Below, piece after piece: positions 49,092-62,710 of a stretch of DNA of 64,000 bases (the stretch's first letter is position 1; every line of letters starts with the position of its first letter). Source of the stretch: Benincasa hispida (Eukaryota > Streptophyta > Magnoliopsida > Cucurbitales > Cucurbitaceae); the NCBI RefSeq assembly GCF_009727055.1, contig NW_024064153.1:1121312-1185311 (forward strand), given 5' to 3'. The notes under the pieces are model-generated. The model worked only from the letters and a program-made list of their open reading frames with translations. It was not told where the DNA came from and did no database searches. Made by a program: the position numbers and the translations under genes.

Positions 49092-52000
49092 ATGGTTAGA
49101 ACGCCAACCACGCCGTTGTCCAAAATTCAGAGGACCCCTTCAACCACTCCAGGAGGAGGGGGTCCCAGAACCCGTGAGGAGAAGATACTTGTTACTGTGC
49201 GTATTAGACCACTGAACCGGAAAGAACAAGCCATGTACGATCTCATTGCTTGGGATTGTTTGGATGAACATACCCTTGTGTTCAAGAATCCCAATCACGA
49301 AAGGCCTGTAAATCCCTACTGCTTTGGTAATTATTTTTTTTTTCTTCTGTTCATGTTCTTCCTTTACCATTGTTCATAAATGTTGACCTTTGAAGTAATG
49401 AAATCAAAAGAGATTATGAAAGTTTAATTTCCGTGTAAGCAATATACTTTCCAAAGAATTTGATTGTATTATTTCTCTCCATACATGAAACAGATAAAGT
49501 TTTTGATCCTACATGCTCTACTCAGCGGGTATATGATGAGGGTGCAAAGGATGTTGCTTTATCTGCTCTTACAGGAATGAATGGTAACAACAGTTTTGCT
49601 GCGGCTCCTTTGAAATATAGAACATTTTTTTAGAACAAGCTTTTGTTCTGGATGTTACCCACTGTTATTAAATTCTTATTTTCCTGCAGCCACAATTTTT
49701 GCATATGGACAGACCAGCAGTGGTAAGACATTTACCATGAGAGGCATTACTGAGAACACTGTTAATGACATATTTGAACACATCAAGAATGTAAGCTATC
49801 TGAAGCTTTATGTATCTTTTGTCTACTTTATTACCTCATATTGTTCACTGAATCAAATTATAATTCAATTCAAATCTACCATTTCATATTGTAGACACCA
49901 GAGAGAAATTTTCTTCTGAAATTTTCAGCTCTGGAAATATATAACGAGACTGTTGTTGACCTTTTGAATTGCAAATCTGGATCTCTTCGTCTCTTGGATG
50001 ACCCTGAGGTATTTGTAACAAGTCCTCTCTATGGATTGATGTTGACCTTTACCCACAACCATATTTAGTACGATAGAACATTTCATTTTCTAAATGCAGA
50101 AAGGAACCATTGTGGAAAAACTGATTGAAGAAGTTGTCAAGGACAGTGAACACCTTAGGCAATTGATTGGAATATGTGAAGGTAATCATCATTTTTATTC
50201 TTATTTTTCTTCAAATTGTATGTTGTCTTCATTATAATCACTTTTGAAAGCGACTTCATTGATTTAGAAATTCTTTCGGGACCCCTATACCCACACCTGA
50301 AAAAAGCAACCAGTTTTACTTGCTATAAATGGCAGAGAATGGAGGGAAAAAATTAGTGCATCTTAAAATGAGCTTTACCGAGCTTTTGTATTTTGTTAAA
50401 TGCTTTTAATAATTTTGTCTTGACAATGTTGTCTCTACAGCCCAAAGGCAAGTTGGAGAAACTGCTCTTAATGATAAAAGCTCCAGATCACATCAGATAA
50501 TTAGGCTGGTAAGCTCCAGAATAAGTTAATGATGGGAATAATGTGATTTACTGGTTGAATGTGCAATCATATTTCTCCTTATTAGGGTTTCTTTAATCAG
50601 TTTTTATTTTTGAGTTCAACTTCATCCCAATGATCCCTAGTAGTTCTTCTTGTTAAACTATGCCGTTAGACCACTTCAGAAATCATGTTCTTGATCTTTT
50701 TCCATGAGGCGTTAATACCTGTAAAGACTTTAAGTTTCCTACTCTACATCTCAATATAAGACATTTATTGATATGGTGGAGTATTGAAAGAGCTATAATA
50801 CGTATTGACACTTATGCCTCTTTGTTCTAATAAGTCCTAAACTCTCTTTGAGATTAGATTAAGTGAGATTAAATTCTTCAAAACTGTTTTCCAGCCTTCA
50901 GTATTTTAATTCTGTTGGGTTGATGAATGTCCAGATTGCCTATTTATTATTCTCATGTCCATATGTGACTAATCGATAGTTTTCTTTAGACAAGTTTTTT
51001 CAAATCCAGTGGGTCTTTCTTAAAGGTGCAAACTACATACTAAAGTTGCTAGTCAGGCTGTTATTATCTTATCGTGCCAATCTAATTTGAATTAATGCTG
51101 TGAAGTTCATAATTTCAGAAATTTTGTTTGATAGGATCAGTTGAGTTTGGATGGCAGGTTTTGCTTTAGCCATCTTCAAAGCTTCGCAATATGCTGGCTT
51201 ATATGTCATGCAATCATTTTCTCTTGGTGCACTTGCTAATTTGGGAGGCTTTCACTTTCCCTCATTAATGGTTTTATTTTCTTTACTTCGTTTTTCTTAC
51301 TCCTACGAGTTTGTTTCCCTTGAACATTTCATATCGTGTTAAAAAATGTATAACTTTGGCTAATTGCTGCTCTCTATCTCTCTATTTCATGTGTTTGATT
51401 TGACAAATGTGAGAGTTTTGAGGTGTTAAACATTTTTTAAATATGGACATAATTCTCAGACTATAGTGTACGAACTTTCTAGATTTATTCACTCATGATT
51501 GTCTTGTATAATTTATATGTATAAATAATTCTTGTATAGAATATTTTATATATTTTGTTTAGCTTCATATGGGCTTATCTCTTGGTAACCCCACTTTCTT
51601 TTCCTCTCTTTTCAGACCATTGAAAGTAGCCTTCGGGAAGTTACAAACCGTGTGAAATCTTTCATAGCAAGTTTGGTATGTTGGACAGTACTTCCCACAC
51701 TTTATCAACACATAGAGGGCTATATTTATGTTAGTTGGAACTATAATTTTCAGAACCTAGTGGACCTTGCTGGAAGTGAACGTGTTTCTCAAACTAGTGC
51801 AGATGGTACAAGATTGAAGGAAGGCAGCCACATCAACCGTAGTTTATTGACACTTACGACTGTCATTAGAAAGCTAAGGTAAAAAGCCAATTTAATCTAA
51901 TTTAATTTAATTCCTTGAATAAAATGAAGAGCTGAAGGTAAGGTTTCGACACTTTATTCCATCGTGATTCACATCCAACTCGAACTATTTGTTCAAGCTA

Positions 52001-55000
52001 GTTATAGATTTTAACTTGTGCAACTGGAATTTTAGGGTTGTTCTGATATGTTCCTTATAGGAGTTGTTTGTAACTTTTTCTTATACCTTCTCATAATTTC
52101 AATGTGGAAAACAAATAGTTGCAAAGACTCCTTTTAATAATAACGTTGTGAAATTATATGGTTTCTTCTTTTTTGTAAGGGTAGAGGTTGGGAGAAGGTG
52201 GCCACGATACCATATGGGGATTTAAAAACGTGCACGAATATTGCACTTTGGGGAGTGGGTGGACAAGTATATTGCAGTAAAAGACTATTGTTCTTGGATT
52301 TCTATCTTCAAAATTTTCTCCATCTTGTATCAGGGGAACAAAAAGTTGTGAAGTCCTTTACTCCTTTTATTAATTAGGAGAAGTAATTATATAGTTCAAT
52401 CTTCTCTTTTTTGCAGTGGCGGGAGAAGAGGTGGCCACATACCATACAGGGATTCGAAACTTACACGAATATTGCAGTCCTCACTGGGGGGAAATGCTCG
52501 AACAGCAATTATTTGTACGATGAGCCCAGCTTTAAGTCATGTGGAACAAACAAGGAATACACTTTCGTTTGCAACTAGTGCAAAGGAGGTTACCAATAAT
52601 GCCCAAGTAAACATGGTATGTAACAATATTAAATTGTACTTCAAATACTGTAAGATTTTGTAGTAGCTTTTGATAACAATGTAATTGTTAGTTGTATTTT
52701 CTTTTTCTTATTAGCTTATTTGGAGACTTTGGAGGTCTTTCTTAGAAAGTCTCGTTGCAATGTTTAGCTTCCAGTTAAGACAAATGCCCTTGCATATAGG
52801 AGGATCTCATGTCCCCGCAGTCATTGAGTTTTTGTGAAGGAATCAAGAGCTACCTTTAATTTTTCTGGTTATTGTGTTGAACTTTTTATATACTTTTTCT
52901 TGAATAGGAAATAACTTTTTATTGATAATATGAAAAGTAAATTTTCAGGAAGGGGGGAAAAAAAGACTCCCAAGGGTGTGAGATTGAAAAGGAAAGGAAA
53001 AAACAGAATGGAGCATTACAACCATACAAATATATAAAGGAAACCAAAAACTAAAAGCCAGAGAACTAAAGACAGGAGCACCAAAGAAACCACAATTGTA
53101 TTGAAAAAAAATCCAAAAAAAAAAGAAAAGAAAAAGAAAAGATAAAAAGAATTTGAAATGGTCCAATTCGGCTGTAACTTTCAGATTATCATTCGGCTGT
53201 AAGCCTTGTCATTTGCAAGGTCCTCTTCATTTTGTACTTAGCTTTGGATTCTAGTCTTTCTTGGAGATGATGAGAATGCTAGGGAGGTGTCAACCTAGTT
53301 GAGATGTCCTGGTGCATTTGCTGATCCGTTTTGTGCTTTTTAGTGTGCTTGATTGTTTTGCACTTTATGTTTGTTTCCTTCTTTTCGCTTGTAACATCTT
53401 TCATTATCTTAATGAAGTGGATTGTTTCTTGTTAAAAAAAAATGGTCCAAACGGAGAACTCCCAATCAATGAAGCTGAAGAAGAATAAGAGAAGGAAAGC
53501 GGGTCACAAACTTTTCACTACAATTGATGTAGAGATAATTCAACCATATTTGGAATTGTTTAGTGTTGAATATGGAAACTTTGAATGTGCAGAATTAATA
53601 GTATATGCTAAAAGATCTTGAGAACACTCAGATGAACAAACACTTTTATAAGATGAAACTGTCTAATTCAACCTTTCTTTATATAAAATAAAAACTCTGT
53701 TCCCCTTGCATATCCTCTTCTCATTTTTTGGAAAAGTTCCCTTTGCATATCCTTGTTTGTAAGGAAGCTGCTACCCATATCTCTTTGATACTAGATCTTT
53801 GGTTTCTTTATATTAAAGTATAATGTATTTTGATATTAGAAATTGGGAAACCCTGGAGTGGCTAGGTTGTAGATGGCATTCATGTAATAAAGAATTCAAA
53901 GATGAATTTGGCTTGGTCGATTTACTACTTGTTTCAACGTTCTTTTTTTCTAGGTTGTTTCAGACAACAGGTTATTGAAACATTTGCAAAGTGAAGTCGC
54001 CAGACTTGAGGCTGAACTCAAAAGTCCAGAGATGTCTTCTCCGTGTTTACAGTCTTTACTACTGGAAAAGGATAAAAAGATTCAGCAGGTATCACATTGT
54101 ATCATCTTTTCACTTGAAACATTTTAAATGTTTCCTGTCATTGTGTTCGGCTAGCTGTAATTATACAGCCACAGAACTATGATAGGATTGAGTTTTTTAT
54201 CTTCTTCATAGAGAGCCCAAATTTTAGGTTTCTATTGTTAATCCTAAATTATCTGTTCTCAGTTAGAGAATCTTTTTTGTAGATGGAGAGAGAAATTAAG
54301 GAGCTAAGGTGTCAACTTGCACAAGAAAAAAAGGTATTTTTGGAAACGGAGGTACTTTGATATTCAAGGTTTATAGTATTCACTTTTACTATTGAGTTTT
54401 AATTTCTGTACTTGTTGACTTTTCCAGGGTATAGATATAGATGAATGTGGACCGTCTCATGTAGTCAGGTGTCTATCTTTTCAACGAGACAATGATCGAG
54501 CTCCCACTATAATTCCTCCAGGATCCAAGCTAAGAAGTGTAGTCGGAGGAAGGCAAGGAGCTTTGAGGCGATCTGTTACGTCAATGGATCCATCCACTAT
54601 TGTGCATGAAATCAGAAAGCTAGAACACAGTCAGAGGCAACTTGGTGAGGAAGCAAATCGAGCCCTTGAAGTGTTGCATAGGGAGGTTGCTTCGCATAAA
54701 CTGGGGAGTCAAGAAGCTTCGGAAACCATTGCAAAGATGCTATCTGAAATCAAGGACATGCATGTTTTAAGCTCCATGCCTCAAGAAACCATTGCTGGAG
54801 ATAAGACCAACCTGATGGAAGAGATAATTCGTTTTAAATCTGAAGGAACTGTAATAGAATCACTTGAAAAGAAACTTGAGAATGTTCAGAAATCTATTGA
54901 CAAGTTAGTCTCTTCCTATCCAAGTCCAAACAATGAGGATACACCGGAGTTGAAGAACCAGTATAAAAGGAAGAAAGTACTTCCTTTTGCATTGAGTAAT

Positions 55001-58000
55001 GCCACAAACATGCATCAAATTATTCGATCCCCATGCTCCCCTATGTCCTCTTCTCGTAGTGTGAAGAAGTATGAAACAGAGAACAGGGTTCCTGATAAAG
55101 TGATGATGGCGATTGATGAGCATTCAGGGATGCGTAAAGTTCCACCAAAGTGTGATGAAAACTGCAAAAATGTATCAAGGGATAGTACTCCTGTGTCACA
55201 GCAATCTAACTCAGTTAACGTGAAAAGAATGCAGAAAATGTTCAAGACTGCTGCTGAGGAGAATATAAGGAGTATAAGAGCTTATGTTACAGAGTTAAAA
55301 GAACGGGTGGCAAAGCTACAGTATCAGAAGCAACTGCTGGTTTGCCAGGTATACAAATTACTCAAACATTTTTTTCTCATTACATAAATCATGTAAATTG
55401 CCATTCCTTGAGAATACATTATGGATTAAGCGTGGAAAGAAATCTGCTAGTTAGGCAGCTAGGCCTAAGTCCAAGCTTTAGGGAAAAGGTAGAGTGAAAA
55501 TATAGGAAAATTTAAGCAGTCAGGCAGTCAGTAACTATGCTATAGCTAATATAAATTATAGCAGGATAATTCGCACACAAGGAAGAAAATAATTCGATAA
55601 AAGGGAAATATAATTTTTACTAACCAAATGTAGCCCTCACCTCGTTTTTTGAAACCTCTTCTCACCACAATAGTCCTCTTCCTAGGATTTTTTAAAGAGA
55701 TAGAGAAGAGAAGAAGAATAACTGCAAAAAGCAGACTAAATTGAGATGAGCTTGTAATGAAGATCCTCAAAGAAACATCTTACTTTCTTGCTCCTCCTTT
55801 GATAAGTCTTTATTATCCGAGGCCTCACAAAATGTTGTTTCCCAGGGTGGGTATAAACTTTAGATCTTAGGATTTAACTATTTGGTTTGTTATTTCTTTG
55901 TAAAAGCTGCTGTCCAGCCTATAAGGGAAATATAATTTTTACTAACCAAATGTAGTCCTCACCTCGTTTTTTGAACCCTCTTCCCACCACAATAATCCTC
56001 TTTAGAGATCCTAGGATTCTTTAAAGAGATAGAGAAGAGAAGAAGAATAACTGCAAAAAGCAGACTAAATTGAGATGAGCTTGTAATGTAGATCCTCAAA
56101 GAAACATCTTTATTCAATTTGATACTAACCAAAGTAGCCTGTGAATACACATACTTATAGGCTGGACAGCAGCTTTTACAAAGAAATAACAAACCAAATA
56201 GTTAAATCCTAAGATCTAAAGTTTATACCCACCTTGGGAAACGACATTTTGTGAGGCCTCGGATAATAAAGACTTACCAAAGGAGGAGCAAGAAAGTAAT
56301 TTAACAGGGTTGGTAGTAGTGTGCGTTTTGTACGTTGGAATATCTTTTTGGTTTGTGGGGGTTATGTCGAGTTTATCCTTGTCTATGGTTTTCTTTATGC
56401 TTACATTTTGAGTACTGTTGGTTGCTGAATTTGGAGAGAATCAGCTCTCTCAAAAAGCTGGAGTATCTTGTTATTGCTTGTCTGTTAGTAAGTAAAATCG
56501 CCACACCTGGTGGCTTGATCATTGAGTTACTCTGTTTTATGGAAGATATTTGTGTGGATATTGTTATTGCAGGGGACCGGAATTGGATACCTAACACATT
56601 TAACCAATCCTAAAAAACTTAACAAACAGCCAAGAAATGGGCCTAGAGAAAGGGGGATGGAATATGGTCCTCATCCCCAGAGAGTAGTAAAGTTTGTTGT
56701 GCTTGAACGACCCCCTTCACGGTAATTTTCATCCAAAGATATTATGGGGTTCAAAAAAATGAGTTGGGCAGGTAGTTTACAAAATATCTAACAGAATGGC
56801 GTAAACAATTTAGAATCTCACTTCGTTTGTGTGCTGTTTCCCTATGCAATTGGCATTTGATGACAACATAAGTTGTGAAGTGTGCAATCATAAAAATTGA
56901 CCTGCGAAAAATAAATGTCTTGCTTTAACACTATTTGAACTGGTTATTTTTTAGGATGTCTTGCTTTAACACTATTTGAAGTGGTTATTTTTTAGGATGA
57001 TAAAGATTATTGAAAATGTACTAAAGACTAATTTTGAGTTTAACCTTACATAGGTCAGCACCAGCTGTCATTTTATTCTTACTTATATATGTGTTTATAT
57101 TTATTTATTTGGAATCAGAAATGAGCATACCCCAGTATTTATATAATTATTGAATACATGATATATTTGCTTTAACACTATGTGTTTTCTTTTCCATTAC
57201 ATGTTTAAGGTATTGGATCTGGAAAAAAATGAGAATGAAAGTGGTGTGGCAATGGATACAGTTGAGCATACCCCAGTTTCTTGGCATACTATCTTTGAAG
57301 ATCAGAGAAAGCAAATCATCATGTTATGGCATCTGTGCCATGTTTCCCTTATACATCGGACACAGTTTTACTTGCTATTTAAAGGGGATCCATCTGATCA
57401 AATTTATATGGAAGTTGAATGGAGAAGATTGACATGGTTGGAGCAACACTTGGCGGAGCTTGGAAATGCCAGTCCAGCACTTCTAGGCGATGATCCTGCC
57501 AGCTCTGTTTATACAAGGTATAAACTGTTGACCATCATGTAACTTGAGATGCAATATATTTTTTAAGGCTCCATTTAATACCATTTCGGCTTCGTTTGGT
57601 AATTATTTCATTTTTTTGTTTTTTGTTTTTTGAAATTAAGTCTATTTCCTCACATTTCTTACAATGGTTTGCATCAAGAGTTGAATTTTTAGCCAAATTT
57701 CAAGAACAAAAACAAGTTTTTAAGAACTACTTTTTTTAGTTTTCAAAATTTGGCTTGGTTTTTGAAGACATGGCTAAAAAATAGGTAAGAAAGCAAGAAA
57801 TTTAAGGGTGAGAGGGGTGTTTTTAGGCTTAATTTTAAATAACTAAACACAAAAAATGAAATGGTTACCAAATGAGGCCTTTGTTTTTTATTTTTAGTTT
57901 TTGAAAATTAAGCATATTTTCTCTCATTTTGTTACGGTAGTTTGCATCTTGTTTTAGTACAAGAGTTGAATTCTTATTTAAGCTCCAAAAACAAAAATAA

Positions 58001-58278
58001 TTTTTTAAAAACTAATTTTTTTTTAGTTTTCAAACTTTGATTTGGTTTTTGAAAATATTGGTAAAAAATAGATAACAAAACAAAAAATTTAAAGGTGAAA
58101 TGAGTGTTTATATGCTTAATTTTCAAAAACTAAAATAAAAAACCAAATGGTTACCAAATGAGATCTTGATTTTTTATTTTTAGTTTTTGAAAATTAAGCC
58201 AATAAACACTCGTATCACCTCTAAATTTTTTGCTTTGATTTTCTACTTTTTACTAATGTTTTCAAAAAATGAAGCCAA

Positions 58279-58322
<44 letters not shown>

Positions 58323-58843
58323 TTTTTTGAATTTGACTAAGAATTTAACTGTTTTACTTTAAAAAAGATAAAAACACGGTAAAAAAATTGAGAGGAAATA
58401 AACTTAATTCTAAAAAACCAAATGCCCAATAGCTACAAAACAAGCCTAAGCTATCCGTTTTTTTTTTTTTTTTATAATTTTAAGACCATAATAATGGCAT
58501 TGCAATGCTTTGCAGTGTCAAGGCTCTGAAGCAAGAAAGGGAGTATCTTGCAAAGAGGGTGAGCTCTAAGCTAACAGCAGAGGAAAGAGAAATGTTGTAT
58601 GTGAAATGGGAAGTTCCACAAGTAGGAAAACAGAGAAGGCTTCAACTAGTCAACAAGCTATGGACAGATCCTCTTAACATGAAACACATACAGGACAGTG
58701 CAGAAATTGTTGCAAAGCTGGTTGGCTTCTGTGAATCAGGTGATCATGTTAGCAAGGAGATGTTTGAACTTAACTTTGTTTGTCCTTCTGATAGGAAGAC
58801 TTGGATGGGCTGGAATCTAATCTCTAATCTGTTAAATCTATAA
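49092..58843 (+). CDS. TES: NACK-type kinesin-7 (TETRASPORE/NACK2-like), 14 coding exons
   Basis: Exons: 49092-49326, 49494-49583, 49690-49790, 49895-50008, 50100-50181, 50441-50508, 51616-51675, 51754-51878, 52417-52615, 53954-54088, 54283-54333, 54428-55348, 57210-57517, 58516-58843. All phases fit and give about 938 residues. The motor domain (about 25-355) has the P-loop GQTSSGKT (115-122), switch I NDKSSRSH (218-225) and switch II DLAGSE (254-259). A coiled coil follows, then the NACK C-terminal domain (about 745-938). The N-terminus has several TP sites. In the family the protein moves on phragmoplast microtubules and activates an NPK1/ANP-type MAPKKK for cell-plate expansion. TES/NACK2 serves male meiotic cytokinesis, HIK/NACK1 somatic cells. 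[10 protein letters not shown] and the length favour TES/NACK2; the paralog call is inference. An alternative donor at 54352 would add six codons. Confidence 0.9.
52105..52262 (+). pseudogene. decayed tandem copy of kinesin exon 9 in intron 8
   Basis: GAGAAGGTGGCCACGATACC and GTGCACGAATATTGCA (52191-52247) match exon 9 (GAGAAGAGGTGGCCACATACC, TACACGAATATTGCA at 52423-52480). The match continues into the preceding intron (AAACAAATAGTTGCAAAGAC... against AACAAAAAGTTGTGAAGTCC...). The acceptor TTTTTTGCAG has become TTTTTTGTAAG and small indels break the frame, so this copy should not be spliced in. Confidence 0.8.
55601..56298. repeat. nested direct and inverted repeats in kinesin intron 12
   Basis: Block A (55601-55780) is repeated directly at 55923-56111 (AAGGGAAATATAATTTTTAC start, AGAGAAGAAGAATAACTGCA inside). 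Block B (55781-55925, TACTTTCTTGCTCCTCC...) is repeated in inverted orientation at 56154-56298. The order is A, B, A, then B reversed. No transposon protein is visible. Confidence 0.85.
57590..58470. repeat. TTTTAGTTTTTGAAAATTAAGC repeats and A38 tract in intron 13
   Basis: Three related units of about 290 bp (near 57590, 57885 and 58165) repeat TTTTGAAAATTAAGC and GGTTACCAAATGAG text, partly inverted. A run of 38 A bases lies at 58282-58319. This is a common plant non-coding repeat style; I cannot name the family. Confidence 0.6.
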
Positions 58844-60160
58844 TGATCTTTGTTACACTTCACACTTGTATAGATGCTTTCATGAGCTCTCTACTTTGAA
58901 ATGTTCAACCCTCTGAAACTTCTGGTGGGAGCTGTGGTAAGAAATGAACTAACCTAGATTATGTAATATTGTTCTCCCAAGTTGTGCATATGGCATGTTG
59001 AGTTTTTTTCTGTTGCCCATGTGCAATCAATGCAAGGTAAGAGTGAATTCTAATATCCTTTTATAATTTTTTATATTGTATGTAATTTTAAGTTTAACTT
59101 AAATATAAGGAAGTGAAGCTAGAGCAAGAATCGAATTCCTTAAAATTAGGTCTCAGAGATACATAGCTGAGTTGAAGTAATAGGTATTTTTATAAATTCT
59201 GAATGAATATTACTCAAATAAATTTGTAATTACTAAGAAGTATTATGTTAAAAACGTCACACTTACATCATTCGCATCCATGCAAGCAGTTGATATTGGA
59301 CGCAACATTTGCGTTGGAAGCCAAATGCTTCAATAGGTATAGTTGAAATCGGAAATAAAGTATTGTTATATCATGCCATATCTTAAATCAAATTTAAGAT
59401 CTTATATAGAAGAAAGACCCACTACCAAGATGGAAGAATTAAGATGAACTACGTCAATTGACACTTTGCCGTTATCATCATCCACTTTAGAACCAAAGAT
59501 TGTCCTGTCTCCAACTACATTATCCTTACTAAATCACACTAGGTGAAATTTATATGAAACATAACTAATACTAACCTTTATATTTTGTGAGGTCAAAGTT
59601 GTTTTTGAATCATCTTCCTTGTGTAAATCCAAGACCTAGCCTTGTGAGTTGAAATAGAAAACTTCTTCTTTTCCGGGAAGCCCTAGGAAAATAAAGGAAG
59701 AAAGAGTTGTTGAGAGAGAAATATGCTATATAAAAGGTGTCTTTCAAGCTTAACTTTGTTGAATTGAAGAGGCCCACCTCACCTCTCCCCTCCCCACTAA
59801 CTCTTGCTGGAATGAGTGGCTTGAAACGGTTGATTTCTACGCTTTCCGAAAAAAATCTCTCTAATCATACAGTGGAAAATAAGCTTCCACAATGGAACGG
59901 AGCGTGGAGGATGTGGGTCCTTTCTCCTTTAGTTAGAACTTGGGTCATAAAGTTTCATTATTTCATTTCCCTTTTGTCGATCATGAGGACATTTTTAGGC
60001 CGATTATCATCATTCCTAAAGGATTCTTCATAAATTAAAAATGTTAACGTTCTTTCCTTTTCTTCTTTTACTCTTCAATAGTTTTCTCTTTTAACACCTA
60101 ATGAGGAACTTCACTTTTTGAATCATTGATTCCTTTGTAATGATATGGACAAAAATTTCC
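58844..60160. other. kinesin 3' flank and unassigned sequence
   Basis: 3' UTR-like text follows the stop (58844-about 58990). After that I see no secure gene. The open frame at 59737-60033 has no recognisable domain and no supporting context. Confidence 0.4.
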
Positions 60161-60775
60161 TCAAATTGAGTTGCCCTCGGGGCATTCATGAATTGTCTTA
60201 ATATACTTCACTACAAACACAATATCTAAACGAGTATGAGATAAAGAAATAAGTTTTCCTACCAGCCTTTCGTATTTTTTATTATCTTTTACCTCAACGT
60301 CTGTTGCAGCTTGCAATTTTAAGTTTGGCTCAATATAAGTTTTTGTTGTCCTATAACCAAGTAAGCATGTCTCTTCAAATAAATCAACAATATATTTTAT
60401 TTGAGCTACAGTGATACCCTTTTCGACCTGACAAATTTTGTCCATAGGAAGTATTTCAATGTTTACAAGTCTTTGATTTGAAATTCTTTTAGCCAGCTTT
60501 CGCTTTAAACTATTCAACTTAGCTTCATTATTTTCTTTGAGAATCATTTCATCGACATATATATCAAAACAACCATCTTATCATGACTAGTTTGTTTATA
60601 GAAGATGGAATCGTATGCTTGACTCTGGAGGAAGCCATAACTTGACACCTATTTTCTTAAAATGTTCAAACCATACTCTAGGAGACTATTTAAGGTCGTA
60701 AAGGGATTTCTTTAATTTGCATACTTTTTTAGTCCCAAGGTTCACTTCAAAACCCATTGGTATATTCGCACTACT
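60161..60775 (-). pseudogene. copia RT remnant
   Basis: The minus strand gives VCKLKKSLYDLK (RT), IYVDEMILKENNEAKLNSLK (YVDD box region, read as YVDE), then IKYIVDLFEETCLLGYRTTKT and YERLVGKLISLSHTRLDIVF. Stops lie at about 60690 and around 60600. It belongs to a copia lineage distinct from the 42-44 kb element. The piece is cut at 60776 by a plus-strand LTR. Confidence 0.82.
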
Positions 60776-62080
60776 ATTGGGGTTGATACCCTAAATCTCG
60801 TGGTCTTGTAGTTTGTAATTGTATTTGTACAAACATTTTATTTATTTAATAAAATAAGAGGTATTTTATTCAACATTTAGTTGCATTAACCCAAAAACCA
60901 ATAAACTAAGATCCAAGGTTATCTGTTGTAACTTAAACATGTATGTGGAGACATACAGGTGGGTCATGTTTAAGTAATAACCTAAACGGTCTGTAGTAGA
61001 TGGATAAGGCTGGGTACCTTATCTTGGTGACACTACAAATACGACCCGCTTTGTAGTTGTTACAATCATTGTAAAGTACTACAAGTGATATGATCCTGAT
61101 AATTCATATACACATGTGAGCGGGGGTATTTTGTACACAGAGTTTGTATAAGATTGGACCATAAAATGAATAGTCTCTCTTCATAACACCATTGCTAGAA
61201 GAGACTTACATTTCACTAGGATGACCATAGGTGGCTTAACCTAAATCTTGAGTGAATTGTAAACTTCTGCCTATGAGGATGGTCATTTGATTTGTATGAG
61301 TGAGAGTGACTAGATGCGCTGAATCAATAAGCCTATCATTTTGGGGATTGATTGGGGAGCTGGGAACGCAGCTACACAAGAAGAAATTTACTTCTCCCCT
61401 TCTGTTAGGGTAAATAGAGAAATTGCTCCCTGGTTAATTCCGAGGCTTGAACAATATGGCGTCACACCCTCTCCTGGCTTGAAAGGGGTTCGGTTATAGT
61501 TGGACTATAACTAATTGTTAATTAGAGAGATCAGTCGTACTTAAGAAGTAGATGTAACTATAAGGGCAAAATGGTAATTTTGGGCCAACTGTATTACGAG
61601 CAATTTGTGAAGGGTCAACGTACCGTTGATTGGTTATTTCTAATGGACACAAAAATATATCTATAATGCGAAGAGTACAATTGTCGTTCTTTAGTGGAGT
61701 GATCGATAGTTAATGAACGTTGATTAATTTAATTAAAGAGTTTAATTAATTAATCAAGTATCATTGAAGCTTCAATCTATAGGTCCATAACGTCCCCTTG
61801 TTAGTTCAATAAGGATTCATGAGAATTAAATTAATTTTAGATTAACTTGAATAGTTCATATTAAGTAAGGGAATTAATTATATAAGATATAATTAATATA
61901 ATGTATGTAATACATTATAATATAAAATTTTATTTGAGAGAAAATAAATATTTGAATATTATTCAAATATTAATTATTTGAATTTGATTCATATAAAAAC
62001 TATATATTACAATTAATATGAATATGATTCATATTAATACTATAGGTTATATTTTATATTGAACCTAATTTTGTTTAAGT
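60776..62080 (+). repeat. copia-type LTR, plus strand, right end uncertain
   Basis: Begins TATTGGGGTTGATACCC (a TG-to-TA variant of the TGTTGGGG start) and continues with the LTR core shared by the other copies (ACTAATTGTTAATTAGAGAGATCAG; GGTCCATAACGTCCCCTTG). It fades into AT-rich DNA near 62080 without a clear CA end. Confidence 0.6.
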
Positions 62081-62385
62081 AGATGGTAAGCATAAAAATA
62101 GTCAAAATTGGTGGAAGTAAAGGAAAAGGAAAGAAAATAATGAAAGTTGAATCATCAAGAACAAAAGCAAAAGCAAACAAATCTGAAGAGAAGAAGAAGG
62201 TAAAACTAAAACAGTTGATAACTTCAAATTCTCCATGTATCAATAAAGCTTTAACATCAATACATACTTATTGTGCAACATGCTTATTTAATAATGTACT
62301 TGTATGTCAATTATCTATATTAGGAATTTTAGCAAAAACTTTAACATCAATCTATCTATTATTGATAAATTTGAATTAAGATAGA

Positions 62386-62710
62386 TAGTGATAAACAGAG
62401 ATAGAATACTATCTCCGTCTATCTCATATAGATAGTGATAGAGTTCTATCACTGTCACAGAGATAGAATACTATCTTTGTCTATCCCAAATAGATAGTGA
62501 TAGACTTTAATGGTAAACACTAATATTTGTTTCTATAGTTTCTATATGGTTTGCACTCTATATTCATTTAGTTGAGTTTTATTATTGATAATTTTGAATT
62601 AAGATAAATATAGATAGAGTATTATCTCTATCTATCTTAGATGAATAGTGATAGAGTATTATCATTATCTATCTGTGATAGACAGAGATAGAATACTATC
62701 TCATAGATAT
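62386..62710. repeat. GATAGA/TATCTC hairpin repeat cluster
   Basis: Repeated, partly inverted units of GATAGTGATAGAGTTCTATC and GAGATAGAATACTATCTC in two blocks (62386-62515 and 62600-62710), related in style to the hairpin at 47839. Confidence 0.75.

Noticed and set aside
51151..51342. 63-codon open frame in kinesin intron 6
   Set aside because: Lies wholly inside an intron whose flanking exons splice in phase without it.
59737..60033. 98-codon open frame after the kinesin
   Set aside because: No domain, no neighbours that support it, no splice context; length is within chance expectation.
62386..62710. Regular GATAGA repeats as a possible CRISPR-like array
   Set aside because: Units are imperfect, mutually inverted and lack unique spacers; the host is a plant nucleus.
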